Part shown: positions 48,127 through 57,724 of the stretch, one piece after another
How the letters are laid out: every line of letters begins with the position of its first letter
Numbering within the stretch: position 1 is the stretch's first letter
Assembly: GCF_019059575.1 (NCBI RefSeq)
Contig: NW_024881840.1
Coordinates: forward strand, 186,001-250,000
Source of the DNA: Amphibalanus amphitrite
Lineage: Eukaryota > Arthropoda > Thecostraca > Balanomorpha > Balanidae
Direction of reading: 5' to 3'
DNA: 64,000 nucleotides
The notes under the pieces: model-generated
Told to the model about the DNA's origin: nothing
Seen by the model: only the letters and a program-made list of their open reading frames with translations
The model's database searches: none
Position numbers and translations under genes: made by a program

Positions 48127-49573
48127 TCGTATAAGAGTACGCACTTCGCGGTGTTCTGTCTGAGAAACAGCACGGTTTTATCGAACATCGTAGTTGCGAA
48201 AGTAACCTATGTCACATTGTCCGTGCAGGCTGGCAGGCAATCTCAAACGGTAACCAGCTTGATTGCATATACACCGACTTCTCTGCCGCCTTCCAAAGTG
48301 TTGACCACCGTCTATTGTTACACAAGCTGCACAAATCGTACGATATCAACGGCCCTGCTCTTGCACTACTAGGCTCGTTTTTAGAAAACCGTAAACAGCG
48401 GGTGGTGTTAGACGGTCAAACGTCTGCTTGGACTCCGGTGATTTCGGGCACGCCGGAGGGTAGCCTGATTTCTCCCCTCTTGTTCATTGCATTTATTAAT
48501 GATTTGCCATCGTATGTTCACTCAGAATGCCTGATGTACGCTGACGATGTGAAGATTCACCGGGAGGTACGCACAGATGCAGATGCCGTGCTGTTATATG
48601 ACGATCTCACCCGCCTAGTAGAATGGTCGTCATCCTGGAGATTAAAACTAAATGCGTCAAAGTGCAAGTCATTTACCATCACTCTCAAACGGTCACCCAT
48701 CATCAGTCCCTATAGAATAGGTGGAGTGACGTTAGATCGCGTCACCACTATGCGCGATCTGGGAGTTACTCTGGACCAGAAACTCACCTTCGAGCGGCAT
48801 GTTGATTCGATTGTCGCGGCGGGCAATAGAGCACTCGGCTTGTTGATTCGGTCACTCCAAGCCGGAGCGAGAATTAGGTATGACACTGGCGCTATCACCT
48901 CAGCATACTTCGCCAATGTACGTTCGGTTCTCGAGAACTGCAGTGTTGTGTGGGGCGGAGCGGCGAGAACACATACGGATCGCATAGAACGAATCCAGCA
49001 TAAATTCCTTATTTGGCTTACAGTTAACTCTGTCACCAACTCGGATTCTCTCTCTTACGAAAATCTTCTTTCGGCACATTCTTTCACTTCTCTGGCAGCA
49101 CGACGGGTGCAACATGACTTGGTTTATGTAGCTCGTCTTTTCAAGCACAAAATTGACTCCAGTTCCCTGCGATCTCATTTTGGCCTCGCCGTCCCGCCTC
49201 GATCAGTTCGCCGCCGTGATCTGCTCGCCGTGCCGTTCGCCAGAGTCGAAACCATCAAGAATGGGCTCTATTGTAGGGTGCCGAGGCTTGCAAATGAATT
49301 TCTGCGTGAAAACAACCAGCTAGACCTGTTTACGGACTCCTTAGCCACAGTGAGGAAAACAGCTAAGTCTTACGCTGCTCAGCTATCCTCCCGCGCCTTT
49401 CCCACAGACCAATGATGTTGCCGTGTGTCGCAAGATTGCGGTCTGTTTTGTATCATTTACTGTATACCTTTATTACGTGTTTGTATGATCAGTGTGCCTA
49501 TGCCTATGTGACTTTACCCGTAAATGGGCTTTTCCCGTGGGTGATACTGTGAATAAATGAAATGAAATGAAAT
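48127..49573 (+). mobile_element. 5'-truncated LINE fragment with (GAAAT)n tail
   Basis: A non-LTR retrotransposon 3' part on the + strand. The reverse-transcriptase frame ends at 49415, followed by a 140-bp 3' UTR and the tail AATGAAATGAAATGAAATG. The 5' end is missing inside the reverse transcriptase; no endonuclease domain is present. Confidence 0.85.
48153..49415 (+). CDS. LINE reverse transcriptase, 5'-truncated
   Basis: An open frame of about 420 codons, read upstream of the first usable start because motif blocks continue there: VLSEKQHGFIEHRSC, then motif A (CIYTDFSAAFQSVDHRLLLH, with its Asp), motif B (ISGTPEGSLISPLLFIAFIN), and motif C (LMYADDVKIHREV, the catalytic Asp pair). After these come LKLNASKCKSFTITLKR, RDLGVTLDQKLTFERHVD and a C-terminal region with WGGAARTHTDRIERIQHKFL. 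The blocks place it in the jockey/I-type group of endonuclease-encoding LINEs rather than the CR1/L2-like copy at 6021. All three catalytic blocks are intact and the frame has no stop, so the copy is young; but it lacks the N-terminal half and cannot act alone. Confidence 0.87.
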   Translation, partial: VLSEKQHGFIEHRSCESNLCHIVRAGWQAISNGNQLDCIYTDFSAAFQSVDHRLLLHKLHKSYDINGPALALLGSFLENRKQRVVLDGQTSAWTPVISGTPEGSLISPLLFIAFINDLPSYVHSECLMYADDVKIHREVRTDADAVLLYDDLTRLVEWSSSWRLKLNASKCKSFTITLKRSPIISPYRIGGVTLDRVTTMRDLGVTLDQKLTFERHVDSIVAAGNRALGLLIRSLQAGARIRYDTGAITSAYFANVRSVLENCSVVWGGAARTHTDRIERIQHKFLIWLTVNSVTNSDSLSYENLLSAHSFTSLAARRVQHDLVYVARLFKHKIDSSSLRSHFGLAVPPRSVRRRDLLAVPFARVETIKNGLYCRVPRLANEFLRENNQLDLFTDSLATVRKTAKSYAAQLSSRAFPTDQ

Positions 49574-49799
49574 GAAACTTACAGGGGCGTAATCACTCCT
49601 CAAAAAATGGGCTGGAAATAACTCCCTCCGGGGGCGGCACCAAATGCCAAGGGAAGGGCGGCACTTGTGTTTCGGGAGCCAGAGGTGAGTACTTGAGGGC
49701 ATTTACTGTGTCGCTGTTGTGTGTCAAATTCTTGCGCTTTGTGAAATACGAACAATAATCAGCAGTCAACTGACTACACGTTATAAGGGGCAGACGCAG

Positions 49800-50449
49800 A
49801 GAACACGCCACAGCTCTGCTGTTCGAGATACTGGTACTTTATGTCGGTTTATGGCATTTGTGGACAAACTCAAAAACACCGCATTCAAAAGCTGATCAAT
49901 TTTGCCGCACGTGTGCTGAGCGGCCGTCGTAGACACGAGCATATTGCTGACGTGATATGTCGTGCTGGGTGGCTGAGAGCAGATCATCTCATTCAGTATC
50001 ATAGAGTGATGGCTGTGCACCGTCTGATCGCGTACCAACTGCCCGTATCCCTGGCCCGCACTATCGGTCCTACCGCCAATCAGCGGCACCAGCACCACAC
50101 GCGAGGCGCTGAGCGGCGGCTGCTGCCTCAGATTCGAACCGAGGCTGGTCGCAGTCGACTGAACTACAGTGGAGTAATAGATTACGATAGCGCACTGCAA
50201 CATTCGAATGGCATCGTAACGAAAGCGAATGTGAAGAAATTTGTAAGCGGTAACGCCCAAACTTGACCGACAGCCGTCCACACGAGTGTTTGAGCCTCGT
50301 ACGTGAGCGCGTGTGAGTGTGTGAACTGTGTAGAAATGGTAGCCCATCTGTCATTTATTTTAGCTTGTGTTTGACGTGCGGATGTGAAAAGCCACAGCGT
50401 GCAGTGGATCATTCGTTAATAAACATTCTGATTCTGATTCTGATTCAGA
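49800..50449 (+). mobile_element. LINE 3' fragment with (GATTCT)n tail
   Basis: The C-terminal end of a LINE reverse transcriptase (49841-50266) plus 3' UTR. It ends AATAAACATTCTGATTCTGA and a short GATTCT microsatellite at 50427-50446, the 3' tail typical of CR1-type and related LINEs. The TA element at 50452 sits directly in this tail. Confidence 0.8.
49841..50266 (+). CDS. LINE reverse transcriptase, C-terminal fragment
   Basis: A 141-codon frame, MSVYGICGQTQKHRIQKLIN, then FAARVLSGRRRHEHIADVIC and RAGWLRADHLIQYHRVMAVH, matches the region after the thumb of CR1/jockey-type LINE proteins (the IQKxxNFAARV block). None of the catalytic blocks is present. It is a different family from the two other LINE copies in the window, judging by sequence and tail. 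Confidence 0.75.
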   Translation: MSVYGICGQTQKHRIQKLINFAARVLSGRRRHEHIADVICRAGWLRADHLIQYHRVMAVHRLIAYQLPVSLARTIGPTANQRHQHHTRGAERRLLPQIRTEAGRSRLNYSGVIDYDSALQHSNGIVTKANVKKFVSGNAQT

Positions 50450-50451
50450 TA

Positions 50452-51480
50452 GGGGAGAGCGGGGCCAGTTGAAACACGGGGTCAGATGAAACATGGCTTT
50501 ATTTTCAACAGTATGCAACATATGGCGTTGCCGACACCACTGCGCATCCGCGCTCGACCACTTCCTTTGTCAACGGCGTTTGGGCGGCAAACGGACGGTT
50601 ATTTTGATTTGACACTTGGTGACTTGTTTTTGTGTTTTTGAGGGACGTTTGGAAGAAATCGTTTTTATGAATATTTTGTGATATCTCATATACCTTTGTT
50701 TGCTGAAAGAAGAACTCCTGGCTCCGGAATAACACCTTATTTGGCCCTTCATTCAGCATGATGCCGTCCCTCCAGCTCGTTTGACATGTGCTTTACGGCG
50801 CGTGCGAGATGGCGGGAGCAGATGGGGTCAATTGAAACGCTTCTCTGAGGGTCAGTTGAAACAGGGTCACAGGCCGTTTCAATGGACCCCGGTGACCTTT
50901 GCAATGGTTATTGTTCAGGGGCTGTAAACATTAAAGGAAATAGTCTACCTTTGTAATGAGATTTTTAACTGAAATAGTAGTTTAATAGAGCTCAATTTTT
51001 GACCCCTTTTTCCTTAGCCTTTTGCTTGAAAGCACACTATAGCCTGAGACATTTCTCATTTTCCTCATCCACCCATTTTACCATAGTCTATGTACTTTAT
51101 CTCACCTATTATGAGGAACTTTGCACTTTTAGCTTTCCAACGACCTATTGAATGAAGCATTTGGAAAAGTAAACCGGACAAAATATCTCCTTAAGAAAGT
51201 GGCCTTAAAGAGGAAAACATCCCATTGTTAAGGATAGGTGCAATTGACCCCATGGGCTGGTTCAATTGACCCTCGCATCGGGGTCATTTGAAACGGGCGT
51301 AGAGCTGTTTTATAAGCATGCGTTTGGCCGCAAAATATGTTTGAAACATAATTTTACATATCTTAAAATAAAGCCAAAAGAGCATATTTTTCATGGCATT
51401 GTGCATTTTTCGATATGCCAACTAGATCTCGCTGTGCATGTCAATATATAAAAAGTGGTTCAACTGGCCCCGCTCTCCCC
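50452..51480. mobile_element. TA-flanked MITE with reiterated GTTGAAAC motif
   Basis: A 1029-bp unit between TA dinucleotides (50450-50451 and 51481-51482). The ends are GGGGAGAGCGGGGCCAGTTG and its near-exact inverse. GGGGTCA(A/G)TTGAAAC-type phrases recur inside in both orientations (50482, 50827, 50851, 51239, 51285). No transposase. Confidence 0.86.
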
Positions 51481-51639
51481 TATGCATGCGTAAGATGGGT
51501 GGTCAGCCCGCTGCTGGCAGTTTGACTTTGCTACTACGCACCGGATTGATAAATGATAGGCACACTCTTCAATAGTTCACTTCATTCAGGTGAGTTCAAT
51601 TGCAATGGGATCTGACCATGGGCGTCGAAAGCGGGGGGG

Positions 51640-53900
51640 GGGGCTCAGCGGTCTCTAAGGGCCCTTACCGGCCTCAGGGCCCTTACCGGCCTCAGGGCCC
51701 TTACCGGCCAGAGCGTCCTAACCAGCCTGAGGGGCCTTACCGGTCCATTAGGGGCCAGCTCTAGGGGCCCCAGGCCACACCCGTCTGTGACGGTCCCACA
51801 CCAATTTCTTTGAGGGCCCCGTAATGGCGACTGATAGCCCTCACCGGCGCCTCTGAGGGCCTAAACAGGTCCCGAAGGTCCCCCACACGGGCACGAGGGG
51901 CCCTGTGGCGCCAATTGGCCGTTGAGGGTTTACTGACCATATTTCTGTCATATTTCGACTCAGAAGTGCCCCACAGGGCTCGTAAGGACATCCCATGGGC
52001 CCCTGAGTAGCCACACTAAGTTCTCCATAAAGGCCCTACGCCACCTTCTGAGTGTCCCTTGCTGGCTTCTGAGGGCCCTTACCGGCCTATTACGGGCCAC
52101 CTCTAGTGGCCTCGAACCCGCCTGTGATAGCCCCACACAAATTTATGAGGGCCCATAACGGCGACTCTGAGGGCCCTCACCGGCGCCTATGAGGTCCCAA
52201 ACCGGCGTATCTGAGGGTCCCACCCCCCCCCCCCAACTCTGACGGCCTACACCAGTGTCTCTAAATGCCCTGTATCGGCGGTCCTGAGGGCCCCACACCA
52301 GTGGCTCTGACGGCCTCACACTGGTGACTCGGACACTCGGGGGCAGATTGATGTTCCACCACTCCCCACCCATCGGGCTCCCATAGCTCAGCACTGGCTG
52401 CTGCAGTGTTGCCTGCCCTCAGCACTGATCAGCACTGCCTGCCAGTGCCAGTGCTGCCAGTGCTGCCACTGGCAGCAGCCAGTGCTGAGCCATGGGAGCC
52501 CGATAGGTAGGGAGTGGTGGAACATCACTCTGCCCCCGAGTGTACCAGCAGCATCTGAGAAAACCATGCCGGTGTTTAAGGACCCCACAGGGCTCCTCAA
52601 GGCACCACCGACTTCTGAAATCCCCTTGTCGGCTTATGAAGGGTCCAAAACAGCAGCTCGCGCCTCTGATGTGGCCCTGTGTCTCTGAGGGACTCCACAT
52701 TGGCGCCTGTGAAGGGCTTTGCCGGCGACTGTGCAGGTCCTACAACACCGGCGCTTCTGAGTGCCCCCACACTGCCACCTCTGAGGGCCTCATACCAGTG
52801 CTTCTGAGGGCCCCACGCTGGCACTCCTGAGGGCCCCACACCGTGCCTCTTTAGGACCTTTATCAGCGGCTCTGAGGACCCAACATCGGCGCCTCTAGGA
52901 GGGCCCCACACCAGCGCATCTGACGGCCACCCACCGGTGACTTTTGAGTGCCCTACATCGGCGACTATGAGGGCCCCACCGGCGTCTGAAAGTATTGTGC
53001 CGGTCTCTAAGGACCCCACAGAGCTTCTGAAGGTATCGCCGGCCTATGGGAGCCCTTTGCTGGCCTGAGGGCCCCTTGCTGGTCTCTGAGAGCCCCTGCC
53101 GGCTTGTAAGGGGTTCAGACCAGCAGCTCTAGCCTCTATGGGCCCCACATTCGTCTGTGACGGCCCCACACCAGTGTCTCTGAGGGCCCACAACGGCGCT
53201 TGTGAGGAACCTCACTGGCGTCTCTCAGGGCCTCACACTAGCACTTCTGAGGGTCCACACCGGCACCTCTTTGGCCTCAGTCAGCAATAATACCTCTGAG
53301 GACCCCACAATAATGCTTCCGAACCGGTCCTACCGAAGGCACCACTGAAGTCCTTTATCACCTCGCTAAGCTTCAATCCCATACTGGCCTTCGGAAGGCA
53401 CCACGCCAGTGCACTCACTGCCCCACATGGGCAACTGTAAAGGCTTCACACTGACCTCTCTTGAGTCTCACACCGGTGCCTTCCTCTCAGGGTCCCATAC
53501 CGGCTCATTGCCCACGGCCCGGCCACTCACCGGTGATGCTGAGAGTCCTCACCGGTGACTCTGAGGGTCCTACACTGAAGACTCTGGAAGCCCCCACCAG
53601 CTTTTAAGAGCACCACGCGACGCCGGCCTCTGAGGGTATCACGCCAAAACCTCAACGGATCACACACCCGCCTGTGAGAGCACCACGCCGACGCCTCTGA
53701 GAACCTCAAAGGGCTTGACCAGTGCATCTCTGAGGGCGTAACACTGGCATTTTAAGGCACCACGCTGGTCTTTGGGTGCCCAACGCACAGGCCTTCTGAA
53801 AGCAGTACGCAACTTTTAAGCAGCCACGCTTAACTCTCAGAGGCTCACACCGGCCTCTGATAGCCCCTAAGCTTTCGAGCCTGCCTAAAGAGGACCCATT
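51640..53900. repeat. GC-rich minisatellite, ~30-bp unit, 2.2 kb
   Basis: Tandem variants of CTCTGAGGGCCCCACACCGG repeat every 28-33 bp throughout, starting with near-perfect 22-bp copies (GGGCCCTTACCGGCCTCA) at 51660. Degeneracy increases to the right. A 210-bp inverted repeat (52333-52543) interrupts it. Open frames across it reflect the repeat. Confidence 0.85.
52333..52543. repeat. Snap-back inverted repeat within the minisatellite
   Basis: Two arms of about 75 bp (ACACTCGGGGGCAG on the left and CTGCCCCCGAGTGT on the right; GGGCTCCCATAGCTCAGC against GCTGAGCCATGGGAGCCC) flank a loop of CAGTGC/TGCCAGTGC repeats. Mismatches are few. It could be a small foldback MITE, but no clear target duplication is seen. 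Confidence 0.8.
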
Positions 53901-54268
53901 CCAGGCGTGAGCATGCAGGACGGGATCCAGCCAAAGACCTCACCCACTCAAGGGCCCCACAGTAGACCGAGGACTCTTTCAAGTGCTCAGCTTTACTCTT
54001 GAGTCTTGCTGCGCGCTCAGGGCACTACTCATTGGCTCGGAATGTTTACATCAAGCAATCACACAGGGCCTTTTCGCGACTTCGATGGTTGTTTGTGATC
54101 AGAGCGTCTCACCTGACGCTCTCATGGGCTGAATTCGCATAGGCGAATCCCTTAGACTTATCGAGCCCAAAATGTAACACTTTGTGTTGGGCAGCATACA
54201 GAGCCCGCCAAAACGTGCGCACGTCCTTCATTTGCAGGGTATATTCTTCATTTGCCGATTTGCGCACG
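53901..54268. other. Spacer without recognised features
   Basis: About 370 bp between the GC-rich minisatellite and the TTAA MITE. I see no repeat structure or coding potential. Confidence 0.4.
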
Positions 54269-54272
54269 TTAA

Positions 54273-54760
54273 AGGGACCCTCCCACCTTCAAAAAAGTTT
54301 ATGAATTAGCATGAAAGTGATGTCGCTCGGTTCAGAAAGAGCGAAAACGAATATCTACTAATTTTCACCGAAAAATATTCACCGGTTTTCAAGATATTCG
54401 ACTTTTACTTTTGTTTACTTTTTGGGATCTCCGCTGTTCCTAGCGACTTTATTTGGAAGCAATAGTTTGGCAGCTGAAAGTGCGGCACTTGTTGCGCGCA
54501 AAGCAGCATATACCACCGCGTGCTACAAAACGTTTTAGTCAACATTTAAAAATCGTTAGACATCTGCGCTGACGTCACACATTCAGAGGGGTATTCCTAT
54601 GTATTAGCCCCTCTGAATCAAAATGCTGCAATTTTGAAATTCAATATTTCCGATTTAAGGCATTTCTCGATGTTGTGAGTGCCGAAACCGGTAATTGTGA
54701 GCCAGGGACCCCATTTTGGCTATCTCAACTCAAATCTAATGTTAAGGTGGGAGGGTCCCT
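54273..54760. mobile_element. TTAA-flanked MITE, 488 bp, complete copy
   Basis: Flanked by TTAA (54269-54272 and 54761-54764). The ends are AGGGACCCTCCCACCTTCAA and, inverted, AGGGACCCTCCCACCTTAAC. It contains TGACGTCACACATTCAGAGG. A partial relative lies at 33068. A second TTAA-type family, lacking the G-tract hairpins of copies A-L. Confidence 0.87.
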
Positions 54761-54938
54761 TTAAGAGTAGCAACCAAACTGTGATACCTAGGCATGGAAT
54801 TATGAATCCCCCGGTCCGCACGATGTTCACCTATCGGAGACGTTTCAGCACAATTCGCCAAGTCAATGCGTAGCTATTATATGTAAACAGCAGCAATTTA
54901 AGCACCCCTGACTGAGCTATTGCAAATATTCGTCAGGG

Positions 54939-54983
54939 TTAGGGGCGAAAAACGCCCCCCCCCGGGCCAGCGAGGGCTAGCAT
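54939..54983. mobile_element. Orphan right end of a TTAA-type element
   Basis: GGGGCGAAAAACGCCCCCCC followed by CCGGGCCAGCGAGGGCTAG has the subterminal hairpin and GCGAGGG terminus of the TTAA family, with the target decayed to CTAG. No left end was found. The same loop (GCGAAAAACGC) is seen near 45640. Confidence 0.5.
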
Positions 54984-55690
54984 TCCGGGGAGAGGTGGCA
55001 GAGCGCCTGACGAGAGCAGCACAGACGTCGATGGAGCGTTATAGGGAGGGGCGAATCATTAAACCTTTTGACGCATTTTGGGAAGGGGAGGCGCGTAAGG
55101 GCAGAAAGGCGTCTGGGGAGGGGCGGCACGTAGCGGCGGCAAGGTGCCTTGGGACTTTGGGAGGGTGGCGCCGACTGCGATAGAGCATTGTGGGGAGTGG
55201 CGGCTTGTTGAGGGCGGTGGGGTGTTGTGGCGAGGGGCGGCACATAGTGGGCGCCAAGATACTCTGGGGAGGGCGGCAAGGCGTTTATGGAGGGCGGCAC
55301 AGACGGTGGTAAAGCGTTGTGGGGAGGGGCGGCACATTGGGGGCGGCGGGGTTTGTGGTGAGGGGCGCCACATAGAGGGCGCCAAGGCACTTCGGGGGGT
55401 GGGCGCACATATGGCGATAGAGCATAGGGCGGCTTATTGAGGGCGGCGGGAAGTTGTGGCGAGGGCAGCACATAGAGAGCGCCGAGGTACTCTGGGGAGG
55501 GCGGCACAGACGGCGATAGAGCTATATGCGGAGGGGCGGCACATTGAGTGCGGCGGGGCTCTGTGAGGGGCGGCACATGAGAGCTCCGAGGAACTTGAGG
55601 GGAAGTCGGTGCGGAGGGGCGGAAGGACATCTGGGAGGGGCGGCATGTAGAGGGCACCTAGTTATTTTAGTGAGGAGCGGCACGTTGAGG
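54975..55690. repeat. Minisatellite, ~20-bp unit (GAGGGGCGGCACATAG type)
   Basis: Units such as GAGGGGCGGCACATAGTGGG, GCGCCAAG and GAGGGCGGCACAGACGG repeat every 19-21 bp. It is the reverse-strand equivalent of the array at 57725-59057 (GCCGCCCCTC). Overlapping open frames (for example 54977-55657 on the - strand, encoding Pro/Ser-rich repeats) are products of the array. Confidence 0.85.
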
Positions 55691-56227
55691 TCAGGCGTAT
55701 AGTGGACCGAGCAGTGCCGTTTCTTTTTTCTTGGTTTTGAAGTCCGCGAGTCCCGCAATTGCAGTTTTCCTCAACCGGGGGCGGCATTTCAGCATCCCAA
55801 AAATGGGCTGGAATTTCCAGCGTTCCAGCGCGGTGGTTACGCCCATGCGCACTTAGTGGATTTCTTGCTCTCATTTGTTTAATATTTGAAGGAAAGAAAT
55901 CGCAAATAGGGAATATTAAAGTTCATTGAATTAGCCATCAACCCATGGGGCAACGATCCTTCAGCGTAAATGGAAGTGGTCTAAAACTGACATTTTCTGA
56001 ACCGTTGCACTTGCGTACTCTTACCATATGGGGTGTGTAAGAGTACGCACGCCAGGTGGGTGGAGTACGCAAGCATATGAACACACACCTATGCAGCTTG
56101 CACTGTCCAAATGCTTAACTTCAAACTGAGAAGGCATTTAAGTTAATTCTAGTATCCAAAAAGAAAAACATGAAATAAATCTTTCAAGTCTATAAATCAG
56201 GAAATAATCATGTCGTGTGTTTCTTAA

Positions 56228-57079
56228 CACGCGCAGTGGAAGGGTTGCGAGTACTACGCCCAGTGGAAGGGGGGGCGGATGTCGCCCCCCCCTAAGATCT
56301 CAGCTCCCACTGGAGCTAGAAAGACGAAATTTGGAGGGTAGGTGGGGGCCATGGGGAACTCTGTTGTGTGTGAATTTCATGACCCTAGGTCAATATCTTC
56401 AAGGTCAAATGAGGTCAAATGTGGTCAAATCTGCCATATTAGCGACTTTTTTGCGTTTACACGCCGATAACTCAAAAAGTTACCGGCCGATTTTCTTTTT
56501 TCTTTCACTATACGAAAGAACAAACATTTGGGAGTATGTATGGTGAATTTCTAGATAATCCAACAATAAATATGGCAGTTAGAAGCCTGCTAAGGATAAG
56601 ATGTTGCCGGCTGAAGCGGGATCGGCGGACGCGGGAAACGCGGCAATCACAATTTTGTGTTTACACACTCATAACTCAAATTGTTTCCGGCCGATTTTCA
56701 AAATTCTTTGACCATATGATTGCCTGTACATTTCTCAGTCTTCTCACCGAATTTGACGCGAATCTAATATAATCAGCGGTAAGGAGCGCGATGTAAAGAC
56801 GGAACCGTCCCGCCCCGGCACAGTCTACAATTCAGGCGGCGCGTAACGGCTAGCGCCGGCCGCCGCGCCGCCGCGCCGCCGCCGCGGCAGGATGTTTGAC
56901 TTTACACCGCTATTACTAGAAAAGTTGTGAACCGATTTTCTTATTTCTTGCACGAGAAGATCTGCAATTCAATTTTGGACAGGTAGCCAAAATTTCACAT
57001 TGATATTATGTTCGCGGCGCGAGTTATTGGCGAAAAACAGGAGGGGTGGGCGAAATCCGCCCCCCTTCCACTGCGCGTG
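56228..57079 (+). mobile_element. TTAA-flanked piggyBac-like element, copy H
   Basis: 852 bp between TTAA at 56224-56227 and 57080-57083. The left end is doubled (CACGCGCAGTGGAAGGG, then TACGCCCAGTGGAAGGGGG); the right end is single (CCTTCCACTGCGCGTG). Hairpin loops are CGGATGTCG and CGAAATCCG. Only a few half-sites (56400-56430) are present, fewer than in copies B-F. A CpG-rich block, GCCGCCGCGCCGCCGCCG, lies at 56858-56886. Confidence 0.86.
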
Positions 57080-57724
57080 TTAAAAAAAATGCACAATCAA
57101 AAAGGAGAATAACTCGTATTTGGAAGAATTTCGGGTACGCATCTGCATCACAGTGCTCCATTGATGATATACCTACAAAACAATCGTCATTGAGCGATAG
57201 ATTAATAATTCTATATTTCTGTATATTCGATTTAATGTATAATTCTGCGTACTCTTACCCTCCTGAACAGTGCGTCCTCTTACCGTTCATGCAATTCGCG
57301 CACAAAACAACCCCGAAACGTTGTGCAAAACTTCGCAAACAGAATATTGCACTGTACAGTATTTCCCCAGATAACCTCACAAGTTTCCCACAACAATCAC
57401 GGAAATGTTCCTTATCTCAACTGCCAAGTATCAAAATTATTGTACCATATCATAATAATATCATAACGCTCGAAAATAATATTCATCGCCTTAAACTCAA
57501 CAGCGTCGCCGCTCAACGCCCACGTTCCGTTGGTGACATGCACGCACTGGCGGCTTCATGTCACTTCATGAACTCGACAAACCCGCGTTGCTAAGCAACA
57601 GGGCGTATTTTAACATGTTAACTGGGTCGGCAATTGCCGACCCAGTCACGGAGAATGCCGACCCAGTGACAGCCGTTTGCCGACCCAGTTGCCGCCCCCT
57701 CTAGGATGCAGCACGCACATGCAG

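Larger units (their letters stand above)
49582..55847. mobile_element. Possible inverted-repeat parent element enclosing further insertions
   Basis: The left end CAGGGGCGTAATCACTCC and the inverted right end CATGGGCGTAACCACCGC are similar. Both are followed inward by ATGGGCTGGAAAT-type or AATTCCAGCCCAT sequence and GGGGGCGGCA. The flanking 8 bp agree in only the last five positions (ACTTA), so the duplication is weak. If real, it contains the LINE tail, MITEs and minisatellites listed below. Confidence 0.35.

Noticed and set aside
51640-53900. CRISPR-like appearance of regularly spaced GC-rich repeats
   Set aside because: The repeats are degenerate, contiguous and without unique spacers, and the DNA is animal nuclear; it is a minisatellite.
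54977-55657. A 226-codon Pro/Ser-rich frame on the - strand
   Set aside because: It overlies the ~20-bp minisatellite and has no splice sites or domain.
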